DNA of 64,000 nucleotides from Nesterenkonia alba DSM 19423 (GCF_000421745.1 NZ_ATXP01000001.1:186001-250000), one strand, 5' to 3'; shown: positions 1-9,219, counted from the stretch's first letter. Notes: generated by a model not told the origin, from the letters alone. Program-made: numbers and translations.

Positions 1-512
1 CCTTGGTGCAGAAGTTCCAGCTTGAGCAGGTCCGCAGCACCTTCGAACAAAGCGACTGGGCCAATCGGCGAGCCTTCGACGTCGAACTTCCCTTTGCTCT
101 GGCCCTGGCCGGCACCACGGTGCGTGGGCAGATCGACGCGATCTTCGGCGTCGGCGACGACGGCCGCGAACTCACCGTCCGGGACCGCAAGTTCTGGTAC
201 GGGCTTCCCACCGCCGAACGCAATGCCCATATGCAGTCAGCGCGGCACTGGCACCTGGTCGATTGGAAGACCGGCGCGGTCCCCGCCGATCGGGACACCC
301 TGCAGCACCGGTTGTTGCAGCTGGCGGTGTATAAACACGCTTTCGCCGAAACCTTCGGGGTAGACCGGGAGAACATCACCGTCTCCTTCTACTACGTCGA
401 ACACGGGGTGACGAAGACCCACCCCAGTGAGGAGATGGACGGCATTGACTTCCCCGACTCCCGGCAGGCCTTAGAGGAGACTCTGCGGGCCAATATCCGC
501 GCAGCCCTGTGA
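1..512 (+). CDS. adnB: C-terminal end of AdnB-like helicase/nuclease (5' partial)
   Basis: Only the last 169 or so residues lie in the window; the gene begins upstream. The visible part carries a RecB-like PD-(D/E)XK nuclease core: a GQIDAIF strand supplying an acidic residue, then a V-D-W-K-T-G motif about 90 residues in, and the downstream Q-L-A-V-Y helix typical of RecB/AdnAB nuclease domains. In the family this domain sits at the C terminus of a UvrD-like helicase that resects double-strand breaks as the AdnA-AdnB heterodimer. Assignment to AdnB rather than AdnA rests on it being the last gene before the uvrD2 block, as in mycobacteria; this is inference because the helicase part is not visible. 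Confidence 0.7.
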   Translation, partial: LVQKFQLEQVRSTFEQSDWANRRAFDVELPFALALAGTTVRGQIDAIFGVGDDGRELTVRDRKFWYGLPTAERNAHMQSARHWHLVDWKTGAVPADRDTLQHRLLQLAVYKHAFAETFGVDRENITVSFYYVEHGVTKTHPSEEMDGIDFPDSRQALEETLRANIRAAL

Positions 513-637
513 CAGCGACCGCAGCGAGATCACCCATCGGTGCGGTAGCCCGATGAAGCGAGGCTGTGAAGAGACCCTGATGAGGATGTCAGCCCCGAGC
601 GGTACCGTGAGAGCACAGCTGCTAACGGGAGGTCGAC

Positions 638-1402
638 ATGGCGAGCAAACAAGCGTGGATCCGGCGGTACACCGACACTCTGACCCGGCACTTCGGCTGG
701 GAGGTGGAGGCCGATAACACCGGGGACTTACTGGTCACCACTCCGGATTGGAAGTACGTGGTAACCAACTACGCCGAATCCGACCCGGAGTACATGGAAC
801 TCAATATCTACCTGCGCATCACCCCGGGGGATCGAGACACCTTGGAGGCCATCGCCTCCAAGATCACCAAACAGATCAAGGCCGTGAAAGTCATTGTGCT
901 CGACGACGACCGGACCCGATTCGTCGTCGGCATGGTGCTTGCACCCCAGGACACACTGCCGCTGCCGCGGACCATCATCGACATTCTGCCCCGGGCCCGG
1001 AAGCTGCTCGGCTCCGCGGTGCGGGACTTCACCACCGAGTCCGAACTGGCCGGTATCGCAGCGGCCTCCCAACAGGAGGACCTCGAGGACAGGCCCGCGC
1101 CACCCACCGAGGACGGCCAAGAGGACGAAAGCATCCGCCACCCGGAGAACGGCCACGCCGGAGCGGCGCGCGGCTCCATGACCCCGGAGGAGACCGAAGC
1201 CGCCGCACAGCAGAGCCCCGAGGCTGTCGGAGAGCCGGAGGAATCCGACCAGCTGCCCGATGAGGACCCCGCCTCGGAAGACTCCAGTACCGCCGAAGAC
1301 GCCAGTTCCGAAGCCCCGGATTCCGACGACCAGCGTTCTCCAGACTCCAGTGCAGAAGGCCACGGTTCTGAGGACCCCAGCTCGGAGGATCCCGGCCGCT
1401 GA
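638..1402 (+). CDS. YbjN-like domain protein with long acidic tail
   Basis: A 254-residue soluble protein. Residues 1-150 form a compact alpha/beta region that resembles YbjN/type III secretion chaperone-like folds (W-rich N terminus, alternating strands, a conserved-looking L-P-L-P turn near residue 105). Residues 150-254 are almost entirely Glu, Asp, Ser, Pro and Ala and are predicted to be disordered. The ATG start is supported by a GGGAGG ribosome binding site nine bases upstream. It lies 125 bp after the AdnB-like gene on the same strand, with a possible independent promoter. No enzymatic motif is seen and the function is unknown; the YbjN assignment is tentative. Confidence 0.6.
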   Translation: MASKQAWIRRYTDTLTRHFGWEVEADNTGDLLVTTPDWKYVVTNYAESDPEYMELNIYLRITPGDRDTLEAIASKITKQIKAVKVIVLDDDRTRFVVGMVLAPQDTLPLPRTIIDILPRARKLLGSAVRDFTTESELAGIAAASQQEDLEDRPAPPTEDGQEDESIRHPENGHAGAARGSMTPEETEAAAQQSPEAVGEPEESDQLPDEDPASEDSSTAEDASSEAPDSDDQRSPDSSAEGHGSEDPSSEDPGR

Positions 1403-1430
1403 GACCCCGGTGCCCTGCGCTGCCCTACCC

Positions 1431-2759
1431 CTATACGGGCAGCCCGCGCCGCTTGGTCAGCCAGATGGCGTACAGGCAGATGGCGATCCCCAGCCCGGCG
1501 GCGATGGCACCGGCGTAGGCGGGGGCCCGCAGGCCGAACCCGGCGTCGATGACTACCCCGCCGAGGATCGCGCCGATCGCATTGGCACTGTTGAACGCCG
1601 AGTGTTGGAAGCTCGCGGCCAGTTGCGGTGCCCGTGGCGCGGTGTCAATCAGGTGGGTTTGCATCGCCGGCCCCAAGGCACCGGCGGCCGCGCCGATGAG
1701 GAACAGCAGCACCACCATCACAGGTCCCAGTTGGGCCAGCAGCCCGAACAGCGTCATGAACGTGGCCACCAAGACCGTGGCCACCAGCACGGTGCCGAGC
1801 ACGGACTTATCAGAGAACCACCCTCCGGCGAAGTTGCCGATGACATTGCCCAACCCGAACATCAGCACCACGAACCACAGCCAGCGTTCGCCGATGCCAG
1901 CGACATCGACGGCAATGTGGGAGATATATGAGTAGATGGCGAACATCCCGGAGAAGCCCACAATGACCAGAGCGATGCCCACCCAGAGCCGCTGATTGGC
2001 CAGGCCCTTGAGCTCCCCGCGGATCGAGGAGCCCTCCGGCGGTTGCATCCGGGGCGCACAGTAGGCCACCGCCACCATGGTGATAATCGCCAGCACGGCA
2101 GTGATGAGGAACATCAACCGCCAGCCGAACTGCTGCCCAGCCCAGGTCACCGCCGGTACCCCCATCAGGTTGGCGATTGCGATTCCGGACAGCACCACCG
2201 CAATCGCCCGAGCCCGCTTAGTGGGGCCGGCCATTTGCGCGGCCATCAGTGCCGCAGTGGCGAAGTAGGCCCCATGCGGTAGGCCAGAGAGGAACCGACC
2301 GAACAGCAATGCCTCAAAGGTGGGTGCGAAGTAGCTGAACACATGGGCGAAGGCGAAGATCCCCAGCAGGAACAACCCGTAGGTTTTCCGTTCCCGTTTG
2401 GCACCCATCAAGGAGAGAATCGGCGCGCCAATGACCACCCCGGCGGCATAAAAGGTGATGAGCAGCCCGCCCTCGGAGTAACTGGTCAGCGCCAACTCCT
2501 GGACCGCCTCACGCTGCAGCCCCATAATGGCGAACTCAGTCACCCCAATGGCGAACCCGCCCAGGGACAGGGCCAAGATCGCCACCGCCACCTGCCGTGG
2601 TGAGTACTGCGGCTGCTGGTGATCCGCACTGACGGCACGCATCGTGCCGGTCACCACCGGGATCGAGCCGCTGAGCACCTGGATGGGGCTGGTCATCGGC
2701 CCGATGGGGGAAGAGGTTGCCTCCTCGTAGTCGGGGACGCGGTCAGTCTTCTGGCTCAT
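1431..2759 (-). CDS. MFS transporter, AraJ/SotB-type exporter (copy 1)
   Basis: A 442-residue polytopic inner-membrane protein with about 12 hydrophobic segments after a roughly 60-residue hydrophilic N terminus. The first membrane segment holds the G-x-T-E-F-A-I-M-G-L signature typical of AraJ/SotB sugar and drug efflux proteins, and the loop between segments 2 and 3 has the MFS A-motif region (GAKRERKT). The start at 2759 is chosen over an upstream in-frame one because GAGGAG lies nine bases before this ATG. It is followed upstream on the same strand by a close paralogue (2869-4131), so the two form a tandem duplication. The substrate cannot be told from sequence. Confidence 0.85.
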   Translation of the reverse strand: MSQKTDRVPDYEEATSSPIGPMTSPIQVLSGSIPVVTGTMRAVSADHQQPQYSPRQVAVAILALSLGGFAIGVTEFAIMGLQREAVQELALTSYSEGGLLITFYAAGVVIGAPILSLMGAKRERKTYGLFLLGIFAFAHVFSYFAPTFEALLFGRFLSGLPHGAYFATAALMAAQMAGPTKRARAIAVVLSGIAIANLMGVPAVTWAGQQFGWRLMFLITAVLAIITMVAVAYCAPRMQPPEGSSIRGELKGLANQRLWVGIALVIVGFSGMFAIYSYISHIAVDVAGIGERWLWFVVLMFGLGNVIGNFAGGWFSDKSVLGTVLVATVLVATFMTLFGLLAQLGPVMVVLLFLIGAAAGALGPAMQTHLIDTAPRAPQLAASFQHSAFNSANAIGAILGGVVIDAGFGLRAPAYAGAIAAGLGIAICLYAIWLTKRRGLPV

Positions 2760-2868
2760 GGCTGAAGCCTCCTCACACGCAGTTGACCTCCTATGCTCCA
2801 CGGTGCAGATGAACCGAATGTGACAGACGGTGGTGATGGGGCGTCGTCGTGCGCTCTTCGGCGGCGGT

Positions 2869-4131
2869 TCAGACCTTCAAGCCTCGCCGCCGAGTCAGCC
2901 AGACCGCGTAGAGAGCGATCAGCACCCCGCACCCGGCAGCGATGGCACCAGCGAAGGCCGGGGCCCGCAGTCCGAATCCGGCTGCGATCACCCACCCGCC
3001 CATCATCGCGCCCAGTGCATTGGCGGCATTGAACGCCGAATGATGGAAGCTCGCCGCCAGCTGTGGGGCCTTCGGCGCCGTGTCGATCAGATGGGTCTGC
3101 ATCGACGGGCCCAGGGTGGAGGCCGACACCCCAACGAAGAACAACAGCACGATCATCGGCACCAAGAGATGAGCCAGAGCACCGAAAGCCGCCATGAACA
3201 CCGAGACCATCGCCATGGCCCCCACCACGGTACCCAGCACCGACTTGTCGGAGAGCCAGCCGCCCAAGAAGTTGCCGAGTACCATCCCCACACCGAAGAC
3301 GAACACCACCAGCCACAACCACGACTCCTCGATCCCTGCAACCTCCACGGCAATATGCGAGATGTAGGAATAGATGGCGAACATACCGGAGAACCCCACG
3401 ACAGCCAGCGCTATTCCAACCCACAACCGTTGGTTGGCCAGGCCCTTCAGTTCCCCGCCCATCGAGGTGCCAGCCGGAGGGTGTTGCCGTGGAGCGCACA
3501 GCGCCACCGCCACCATGGTGACCACCGCCAGCGCCGCGACGACGGCGTACATCCACCGCCAGCCGAACTGCTGTCCCAGCCACGTCACCGCTGGCACCCC
3601 GGTCACATTGGCGATGGCCAACCCCGAGAGCACCACGGAGATCGCCCGGGCCCGTTTGGCCGGGCCCGCCATCTGCGCGGCCATCAGGGCAGCCACTGCG
3701 AAGTAGGCCCCATGGGGCAGCCCGGAGAGGAACCGGGTGACCAGCATCGTTTCGAAGGTCGGAGCGAAGAAGCTGAGCACATGGGCCACCGCAAAGATGC
3801 CCAGCAGCACCAGCCCGTAGGTTTTCCGTTCCCGTTTGGCTCCCAGCAGGGAGAGGATCGGCGCCCCGACCACCACACCGAGCGCGTAGAAGGTCACCAG
3901 CTGCCCGCCCTGTGGCACCGTGATATCCAGGTCTGCAACGGCCTCCCGCTGCAGCCCCATGACCGCGAATTCTGTCACCCCCACGGCGAACCCACCCAGG
4001 GAGAGCGCGAGAATCGCCACTGCGATCTGCCGCCGAGAGTACTCCGGGGCGGGATTGTCCACCAGGGGGACACCGCCGGTGGCGGGATGGCTGGTCTGTG
4101 GCCCGGTGACGGGCTTTCCTGGGCTGCTCAC
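2869..4131 (-). CDS. MFS transporter, AraJ/SotB-type exporter (copy 2)
   Basis: A 420-residue MFS protein that aligns along its whole length with the product of 1431-2759: same TEFAVMGL signature in segment 1, same GAKRERKTYGL loop, same GLRAPAFAGAIAAG segment and the same basic C terminus. The nucleotide sequences also match over stretches of more than 20 bases. The start is GTG with GAGG seven bases before it. The hydrophilic N terminus is shorter than in copy 1 by about 40 residues. The two genes are 109 bp apart on one strand and could be co-transcribed. Probably exports small hydrophilic or amphipathic compounds; the substrate is unknown. Confidence 0.85.
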   Translation of the reverse strand: MSSPGKPVTGPQTSHPATGGVPLVDNPAPEYSRRQIAVAILALSLGGFAVGVTEFAVMGLQREAVADLDITVPQGGQLVTFYALGVVVGAPILSLLGAKRERKTYGLVLLGIFAVAHVLSFFAPTFETMLVTRFLSGLPHGAYFAVAALMAAQMAGPAKRARAISVVLSGLAIANVTGVPAVTWLGQQFGWRWMYAVVAALAVVTMVAVALCAPRQHPPAGTSMGGELKGLANQRLWVGIALAVVGFSGMFAIYSYISHIAVEVAGIEESWLWLVVFVFGVGMVLGNFLGGWLSDKSVLGTVVGAMAMVSVFMAAFGALAHLLVPMIVLLFFVGVSASTLGPSMQTHLIDTAPKAPQLAASFHHSAFNAANALGAMMGGWVIAAGFGLRAPAFAGAIAAGCGVLIALYAVWLTRRRGLKV

Positions 4132-4231
4132 AGGCGCCTCAACTCACGGCTCTGGCAGTTCATTCCCACTGAGGCGTTTTAAGCTGACCGGAAGGGCAGA
4201 TGGTAGCAGGTAGCAGGCGACCGGGCCTGAC

Positions 4232-6016
4232 TCAGCGGCCCGGTGGACGCAGACCCGGGTGCCGGTCGTAGATGGAGCTCCCCGATGAGGACGACGACGC
4301 CGGTTTGGCCCCTGAATTGCGCCCGCTCGTCTGAGCGGGGCGCTCAGCAGGGCTCTGAGCGGAACCGGTGGAGGAACCCGCCGGCGAGGGGGCTGAGGGT
4401 GCCGAGGATCCAGAGGGCGCCGACTGCGCTGAGCGAGCAGACCCTGCTGAGCGAGCAGACTGTGCGGATTGAGCAGACTGTGCGGATTGAGCAGATTGGG
4501 CCGACTCCGCGGAGCGAGCCGAGGACGCTGAGGCGGGGAAGAAGTGCTTCTGCTTGGCCCGCTGCTCACTTTCACTGGTGGGCTGGATGGGAAGTTCCCC
4601 GGTGCTGGGAACAGGTTCCGAGCCGACGTCGAACTCCCGGTCGTCATCGACAAACGCTGGCAGATCCGCCGAACCGGCGGTCCTGCCAGACGGTGATGGG
4701 CTACCGGTGGGCACCTGAGCCGGCTGCCGTGGCCTCAGGGGAGTGACCTTCCCGGTGGGATCATCATCCGCCGGCACAGGCGCGGGGACCTCCCCGGTGA
4801 GTTCTTCACCGTCGAGGTCGTCGTCGATGTCATCGCCCTGACCGAGGTCATCCTCAGCGAAGGGACCGGCCGAGTGCGTCTGCCCGACGGCGCCTGCTGT
4901 CTGTGGGGTCCCCGGCTGAGGGGAGGAGGCTGCCGCGGAGGCGTCGGTGATGACCGCCGGCTCGCCGTCGTCGTCGGGTTCATCCCATCCCACCACTTGG
5001 GCGGCGGCACCGGCACGGATGACCGGCTTGGAGTCCTGATCCCCAGCGGGGGTGCGGACTTGCTCACCCTCCATAGGGGTCACCGAAATGTCCCGGCCCC
5101 CGTAGGTCTCGATATCCGACGCGAGCTGGCTCAGCAGTCCTTTGGCTTCGGTGACCATCTGGTGGTTCTCCGAGGCATGGCCGCGCACCAGCCACTGGGC
5201 CAGCGCGAACTCAGCGGCCAATGCGGCTCGGCGCAGAATGTGCTCATCGGCTTCGGTGGTGCGATGCCGGCGGTAGGCGGCGACGACGGCGTCGGCGAAC
5301 CCCTGCCGCGGGGAACTGACCAGCCAGGCCAGGTCATCGGCCGGATCGCCCAGATGTAGATCCGTCCAGCCGGTCACCGCCACCACACGGTCCCCGTCGA
5401 TGAGCAGGTTGTCCTCATGCAGGTCTCCGTGCACCACGGTGGGGGAGAACTCCCAGAGCTGTTTGTCCTCCATGGCGTGTTCCCACCGGCGCAGCAGGAG
5501 TGGGGGGATCTGGCCGGTGGCCGCCGCTGCATCCAGCTCGTTGAGACGGCGCTGACGCAGCCGCTCGGCACTGTAACGGGGCAGCTCAGCATGATCGACC
5601 ACGGACTCGGCCAGGTCGTGAACCGCGGCGATGGTGCGGCCGATGTCATCGATGAGTTCGGCAGAAGCTCCGGGGGTCTCCTCCGTACCGGCCAATTCCT
5701 CCAGCGGCAGCCCGGCGCCGGGAAGGTGGTTGTAGACGAAGACCCGCATCTCCTCGACCCGGGTTGCTCCAGCCACGCTGGGCACGCGGAAGGGAAGCTC
5801 CGCGCGGATCGCAGTGGAGAAACCTCGCAGCACCTGGACCTCGGTCTCCAAGCGCATGGCGGCCTGGGAGTGCTGGGGTGCGCGGACCCGCCACCGGTTC
5901 CCGGCGCCGTCGACGACCACCGCGGAGGTGAAGTCCCGGGCGTCATCGGCGGCCGCGGCCACCGCCGTGGGGGACAAGCCCGGCACAGCACGGGTGGCCA
6001 GAGCCGCCAGTTCCAT
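4232..6016 (-). CDS. APH-family phosphotransferase with disordered Ser/Ala-repeat tail
   Basis: 594 residues. The first 320 form an aminoglycoside/macrolide-phosphotransferase-type kinase fold: the catalytic loop H-G-D-L-H-x-D-N is followed by a metal-binding region in which the usual I-D-W is replaced by T-G-W-T-D before L-G-D-P-A-D-D-L. Residues 330-594 are acidic and then a Ser-Ala-Gln/Arg-rich low-complexity stretch made of near-identical SAQ/SAR triplets. A kinase of this type next to uvrD2 is a recurrent arrangement in Actinobacteria. The start at 6016 is the first ATG that gives the expected kinase N terminus; the RBS is weak and an in-frame GTG five codons upstream is possible. The substrate is unknown and a resistance role should not be assumed. 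Confidence 0.75.
   Translation of the reverse strand: MELAALATRAVPGLSPTAVAAAADDARDFTSAVVVDGAGNRWRVRAPQHSQAAMRLETEVQVLRGFSTAIRAELPFRVPSVAGATRVEEMRVFVYNHLPGAGLPLEELAGTEETPGASAELIDDIGRTIAAVHDLAESVVDHAELPRYSAERLRQRRLNELDAAAATGQIPPLLLRRWEHAMEDKQLWEFSPTVVHGDLHEDNLLIDGDRVVAVTGWTDLHLGDPADDLAWLVSSPRQGFADAVVAAYRRHRTTEADEHILRRAALAAEFALAQWLVRGHASENHQMVTEAKGLLSQLASDIETYGGRDISVTPMEGEQVRTPAGDQDSKPVIRAGAAAQVVGWDEPDDDGEPAVITDASAAASSPQPGTPQTAGAVGQTHSAGPFAEDDLGQGDDIDDDLDGEELTGEVPAPVPADDDPTGKVTPLRPRQPAQVPTGSPSPSGRTAGSADLPAFVDDDREFDVGSEPVPSTGELPIQPTSESEQRAKQKHFFPASASSARSAESAQSAQSAQSAQSAQSARSAGSARSAQSAPSGSSAPSAPSPAGSSTGSAQSPAERPAQTSGRNSGAKPASSSSSGSSIYDRHPGLRPPGR
4430..4535 (-). repeat. Short tandem repeats encoding (Ser-Ala-Gln/Arg)n
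   Basis: In the 3' part of the phosphotransferase gene the DNA repeats units such as gagcgagcaga and gcggattgagcagactgt, encoding a run of Ser-Ala-Gln and Ser-Ala-Arg triplets. The repeats are imperfect and in frame, so they can change length by slippage without breaking the gene. Confidence 0.75.
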
Positions 6017-6063
6017 CGAAGTCCATCGCACGCAGCTCAGCCTAGAATCCGAGCGGCAGTGTG

Positions 6064-6081
6064 CCCCGCTGAAACGCGGGG
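6064..6081. promoter_or_regulatory. Small GC-rich hairpin between divergent genes
   Basis: CCCCGC and GCGGGG arms of 6 bp around a 6-base loop lie in the 138-bp gap between the divergent phosphotransferase and uvrD2 genes. It could shape the 5' end of either transcript. No function is shown by the sequence. Confidence 0.35.
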
Positions 6082-6141
6082 ATGGACCCAACCCGTGTGC
6101 CGGCTGTGGAAAACGCCTGCGGGGTTCTCACCACCGGCGGC

Positions 6142-6147
6142 TACCGT
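6142..6147 (+). promoter_or_regulatory. Candidate -10 element (TACCGT) for a leaderless uvrD2 transcript
   Basis: TACCGT matches the actinobacterial TANNNT -10 pattern and ends seven bases before the uvrD2 ATG, where no good ribosome binding site is seen. This is the geometry of a leaderless transcript. No clear -35 is visible. Confidence 0.35.
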
Positions 6148-6154
6148 AGAGACC

Positions 6155-8320
6155 ATGAACGACGCCGCCGAGACGGTCCTCGAAGGGCTCGACGCCGAGC
6201 AGCGCGCCGCCGCTGCCACCCTGACCGGGCCGCTGTGTATCCTCGCCGGGGCCGGTACCGGAAAGACCCGGGCCATCACTCACCGGATCGCCTACGGGGT
6301 CCGTGCCGGGGTCTATGATCCCCACCGGGTGTTGGCGGTGACGTTCACCGCCCGCGCCGCCGCAGAGATGCGCTCCCGGTTGACCTCCTTAGGAGCTCCC
6401 GGAGTGCAGGCGCGAACATTCCACGCCGCGGCCTTACGGCAGTTGCAGTACTTCTGGCCGGTGTCCGTGGGTGGTCAGATGCCCACGATTGTGCAGAACA
6501 AGATCCGGCTGATCGCCGAGGCGGCTAAGCGCCTGCGGCTGACGACCGACCGGGCCTCCTTGCGGGACTTCGCCTCAGAGATCGAATGGGCCAAAGTCTC
6601 CACCATCACTGCCGCCGACTACCCCGCCCGAGCCGCCGGACGCCCGGCCCCGGCGGGGGTGGAACACACCAGTTTCGCCAAGCTGTATGAGGCCTATGAG
6701 GACTTAAAGACCGATCGGCATGAGATGGACTTCGAGGACGTACTGCTCTTCACCGCTGGGATGCTCACCGAAGATGAGAAGGTCGCCGCTCAGGTCCGGC
6801 AGCAGTACCGGCACTTTGTGGTCGACGAATACCAGGACGTCTCCCCCCTGCAACAGCGGCTGCTGGACCTCTGGCTCGGCGGGCGTGAGGAGATCTGCGT
6901 CGTCGGTGATGCCGCCCAGACCATCTACTCCTTCACCGGGGCCAGGCCTGACTACTTACTTCAGTTCCGCAGCCGCTACCGGCACGCCGAGGTCATCAAA
7001 CTGGTCCGCGACTACCGTTCCACCCCCGAGGTAGTGCGTCTGGCCAACTCTCTGCTGGCTGACCGCACCGCCGAAGACGAACAGATCGCCCGCCGGGCTG
7101 CAGCCCGCAAGCGTGCCGGGGAGAACACCGACACTCAACCTCCCCCGTGGCCGGCACCGCTGACGCTGATCTCCCAACGGGACCACGGCCCGGTCCCACA
7201 GCTGACTCAGCACCCCGACGACGACGCCGAAGCCGACTGGATCGCCGAAACCATCAGTCAGCTCGCCTCCAGTGGAGTGGCACTGAGTGAGATCGCAGTG
7301 CTCTACCGCACCAACGGCCAGTCTCAGACGTTCGAGCAGGCGCTGAGCTCCCGCGGAATCTCCTACCAGCTACGCGGCTCCGAACGGTTCTTCTCCCGCC
7401 GCGAGGTCCGGGAGGCTATCGCGGCACTGCGCACCTCATCCCTGGTGCAGACCGAAGAACCGGTCCCCGAGGCCGTGCGAGCTGTGTTGTCCTCGATCGG
7501 TTGGTCCCGCACCGCCCCCGAATCCACCGGGGCTGTGCGGGAACGATGGGAGTCCCTGGCCGCCCTGGTCTCCTTGGCCGACCAACTTGCCGCCGAACGA
7601 CCGGGGCTCACCGTGCGTCAGTTCCTCGCCGAGCTGGAAGAGCGCTCCGCAGCTCAGCACGCACCCACAGTGGAAGGTGTCACCCTGGCCTCGCTGCACT
7701 CGGCCAAAGGCTTGGAATGGGATGCGGTCTTCCTCGCTGGGTTGTGCGAAGGGCTGATGCCCATCACCTTCGCTCGCACCCAACGGGAGATCGATGAGGA
7801 ACGCCGCCTGCTCTACGTAGGGATCACCCGGGCCCGTACCCACCTCTACCTTTCCTCCGCTGCGGCACGGCACACCGGGGGACGTGGCCGGCGGAAACCC
7901 TCCCGGTTCCTCGCCCCCCTGCGCCGTGAACTGGGAATGGAAGAACCCGTACGGAGAATCGCACCGGGGTCAGGTAAGCCCAGTCCGAATGCCTCGTCCC
8001 GGCGCAGCACGGTGACCTGTGCGACCTGTGGGGCAGCGTTGACGGTGGCCAGCCACATTCGACGTCAGCGCTGTGAGAACTGCCCGCCGCGATATGATGC
8101 CGCCCTCTACGAGGCGCTGCGGACTTGGCGGCTCGATTACTCCAAACAACTGGGGAAACCGGCGTTCATGGTCTTCGCTGATGCCGAACTCGAAGTCCTC
8201 GCCGAGCGCAAACCAGCGCCGGTGGATGAGGAACTGCTCAAGATCCCCGGTATCGGGCAGAAGAAACTCCAAGCCCACGGGGAAGGGCTCAAACAGGTGC
8301 TCCGCGAACACAGCAGCTGA
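6155..8320 (+). CDS. uvrD2: UvrD2-type ATP-dependent DNA helicase with HRDC domain
   Basis: 721 residues. A superfamily 1 helicase: Walker A at residues 31-38 (AGAGTGKT), the D-E-Y-Q-D motif II, G-D-A-A-Q-T-I-Y motif III and the R-R-L-L-Y-V-G-I-T-R-A motif VI. The C-terminal 110 residues carry a C-x-x-C...C-x-x-C tetracysteine module and then an HRDC domain (ending around P-G-I-G-Q-K-K). This domain order defines UvrD2 of mycobacteria, which unwinds 3'-tailed DNA. The ATG at 6155 is chosen because the motif spacing fits and a longer upstream reading has no domain content. It is divergent from the phosphotransferase gene. Confidence 0.93.
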   Translation: MNDAAETVLEGLDAEQRAAAATLTGPLCILAGAGTGKTRAITHRIAYGVRAGVYDPHRVLAVTFTARAAAEMRSRLTSLGAPGVQARTFHAAALRQLQYFWPVSVGGQMPTIVQNKIRLIAEAAKRLRLTTDRASLRDFASEIEWAKVSTITAADYPARAAGRPAPAGVEHTSFAKLYEAYEDLKTDRHEMDFEDVLLFTAGMLTEDEKVAAQVRQQYRHFVVDEYQDVSPLQQRLLDLWLGGREEICVVGDAAQTIYSFTGARPDYLLQFRSRYRHAEVIKLVRDYRSTPEVVRLANSLLADRTAEDEQIARRAAARKRAGENTDTQPPPWPAPLTLISQRDHGPVPQLTQHPDDDAEADWIAETISQLASSGVALSEIAVLYRTNGQSQTFEQALSSRGISYQLRGSERFFSRREVREAIAALRTSSLVQTEEPVPEAVRAVLSSIGWSRTAPESTGAVRERWESLAALVSLADQLAAERPGLTVRQFLAELEERSAAQHAPTVEGVTLASLHSAKGLEWDAVFLAGLCEGLMPITFARTQREIDEERRLLYVGITRARTHLYLSSAAARHTGGRGRRKPSRFLAPLRRELGMEEPVRRIAPGSGKPSPNASSRRSTVTCATCGAALTVASHIRRQRCENCPPRYDAALYEALRTWRLDYSKQLGKPAFMVFADAELEVLAERKPAPVDEELLKIPGIGQKKLQAHGEGLKQVLREHSS

Positions 8321-8380
8321 CGGCGTCGGCCCGTGCTCCTGGCATTCCTGCCCGGGGTTTCGGCTCCTGCTCCAGGGGGT

Positions 8381-8569
8381 TTACTGCTCCGGTCGGCCGA
8401 AGAGTCGGCCCTTGAGCCAGTTCAGCGCGATGATGACCAGCGCGCAGATCCCGATGGCCCCGGCCATGGCCAGCAAGTGCAGCCACCACGGTGCTGGGTC
8501 CCCCTCGGGCTCGGAGTCAGCGACCACCACGGCGGTGGTCAACAGCAGCAACACAGTGGGGTGAGTCAT
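8381..8569 (-). CDS. Small single-pass membrane protein
   Basis: 62 residues: a hydrophobic N-terminal stretch that could be a signal sequence (residues 5-17), a short acidic linker, a transmembrane segment at about residues 28-50 and a basic C terminus. The start at 8569 has AGG nine bases upstream. It is convergent with uvrD2. No family is recognised. Confidence 0.5.
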   Translation of the reverse strand: MTHPTVLLLLTTAVVVADSEPEGDPAPWWLHLLAMAGAIGICALVIIALNWLKGRLFGRPEQ

Positions 8570-8628
8570 CGCAGGCATCCTATCGGCTGATCTCGTTGCG
8601 GCTGTGCCTGTGGTGACCGGACTGATGC

Positions 8629-9219
8629 TTACAGGCCCTCGGATGCAGGCCCCCCGGGCGCCGGGCGGGGCAGTTGTCCGCCGTCGAGATGTTGTTCGGC
8701 CCAACTGACCCCCTCAAGGAAGGCATCAGCCTCTCGGGTTCGGGGGTAGCGGGCCACCAGCTGCTGAAACGCCGGACCGTGGCCGGGTTCGATCAGATGT
8801 GCTAGCTCGTGGACCAACACCGCATCCACCACCCAATCCGGCATGGTGCGCAGCCGGGCGGAGAGTCGGATGGTTCCGGTCGAGGAGGTCGCCGACCCCC
8901 AGCGGCGTAATTGTTGCTGGGACCACCGCACCGAGGTCGGCTGCGGTATCCCGTCGAGATACTGCGCGGATAACTGCTGGGCGCGGTGCTGAAGCTGGGC
9001 GTCCCCGCCGCCGGAGCGGGACTGGCGGGCCTGTAGTTTACGTCGGAAAGCCCGGGCGTGGCGGCGCACCTCCGCTTCGGGGAGCCGGGCAGGCACCTGG
9101 ATACGAAGCATCCCACCGACCAGATCCGCGGTGACGGTACGGCGCCGACGGGCAGACCGGACCACGATGATCTCCTCACCGTCAACGTCCAGACGGTGTT
9201 CAGTGCGGGCAGCAGCCAT
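8629..9219 (-). CDS. YgjP/SprT-like zinc metallopeptidase (DUF45)
   Basis: 196 residues. The C-terminal half holds the zinc-binding signature H-E-L-A-H-L followed nine residues on by G-H-G-P-A-F, the arrangement of YgjP/DUF45 peptidases. The N-terminal half has the R-R-x-R-T basic strand region usual in this family. It lies in the uvrD2-UPF0182 block where such a peptidase is common in Actinobacteria. The ATG at 9219 removes an unlikely 19-residue extension. Substrate unknown; a housekeeping proteolytic role is inferred from the family only. Confidence 0.8.
   Translation of the reverse strand: MAAARTEHRLDVDGEEIIVVRSARRRRTVTADLVGGMLRIQVPARLPEAEVRRHARAFRRKLQARQSRSGGGDAQLQHRAQQLSAQYLDGIPQPTSVRWSQQQLRRWGSATSSTGTIRLSARLRTMPDWVVDAVLVHELAHLIEPGHGPAFQQLVARYPRTREADAFLEGVSWAEQHLDGGQLPRPAPGGPASEGL

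Noticed and set aside
2830-4182. 450-codon plus-strand reading frame opposite the second MFS gene
   Set aside because: Its product is rich in His, Pro, Gln and Arg with no domain, the typical antisense shadow of a high-GC membrane-protein gene; the minus-strand MFS protein is unmistakable.
4430-4535. Possible CRISPR-like repeats
   Set aside because: Units are about 18 bp, contiguous, in frame within a coding gene and without unique spacers; they encode Ser-Ala triplets.
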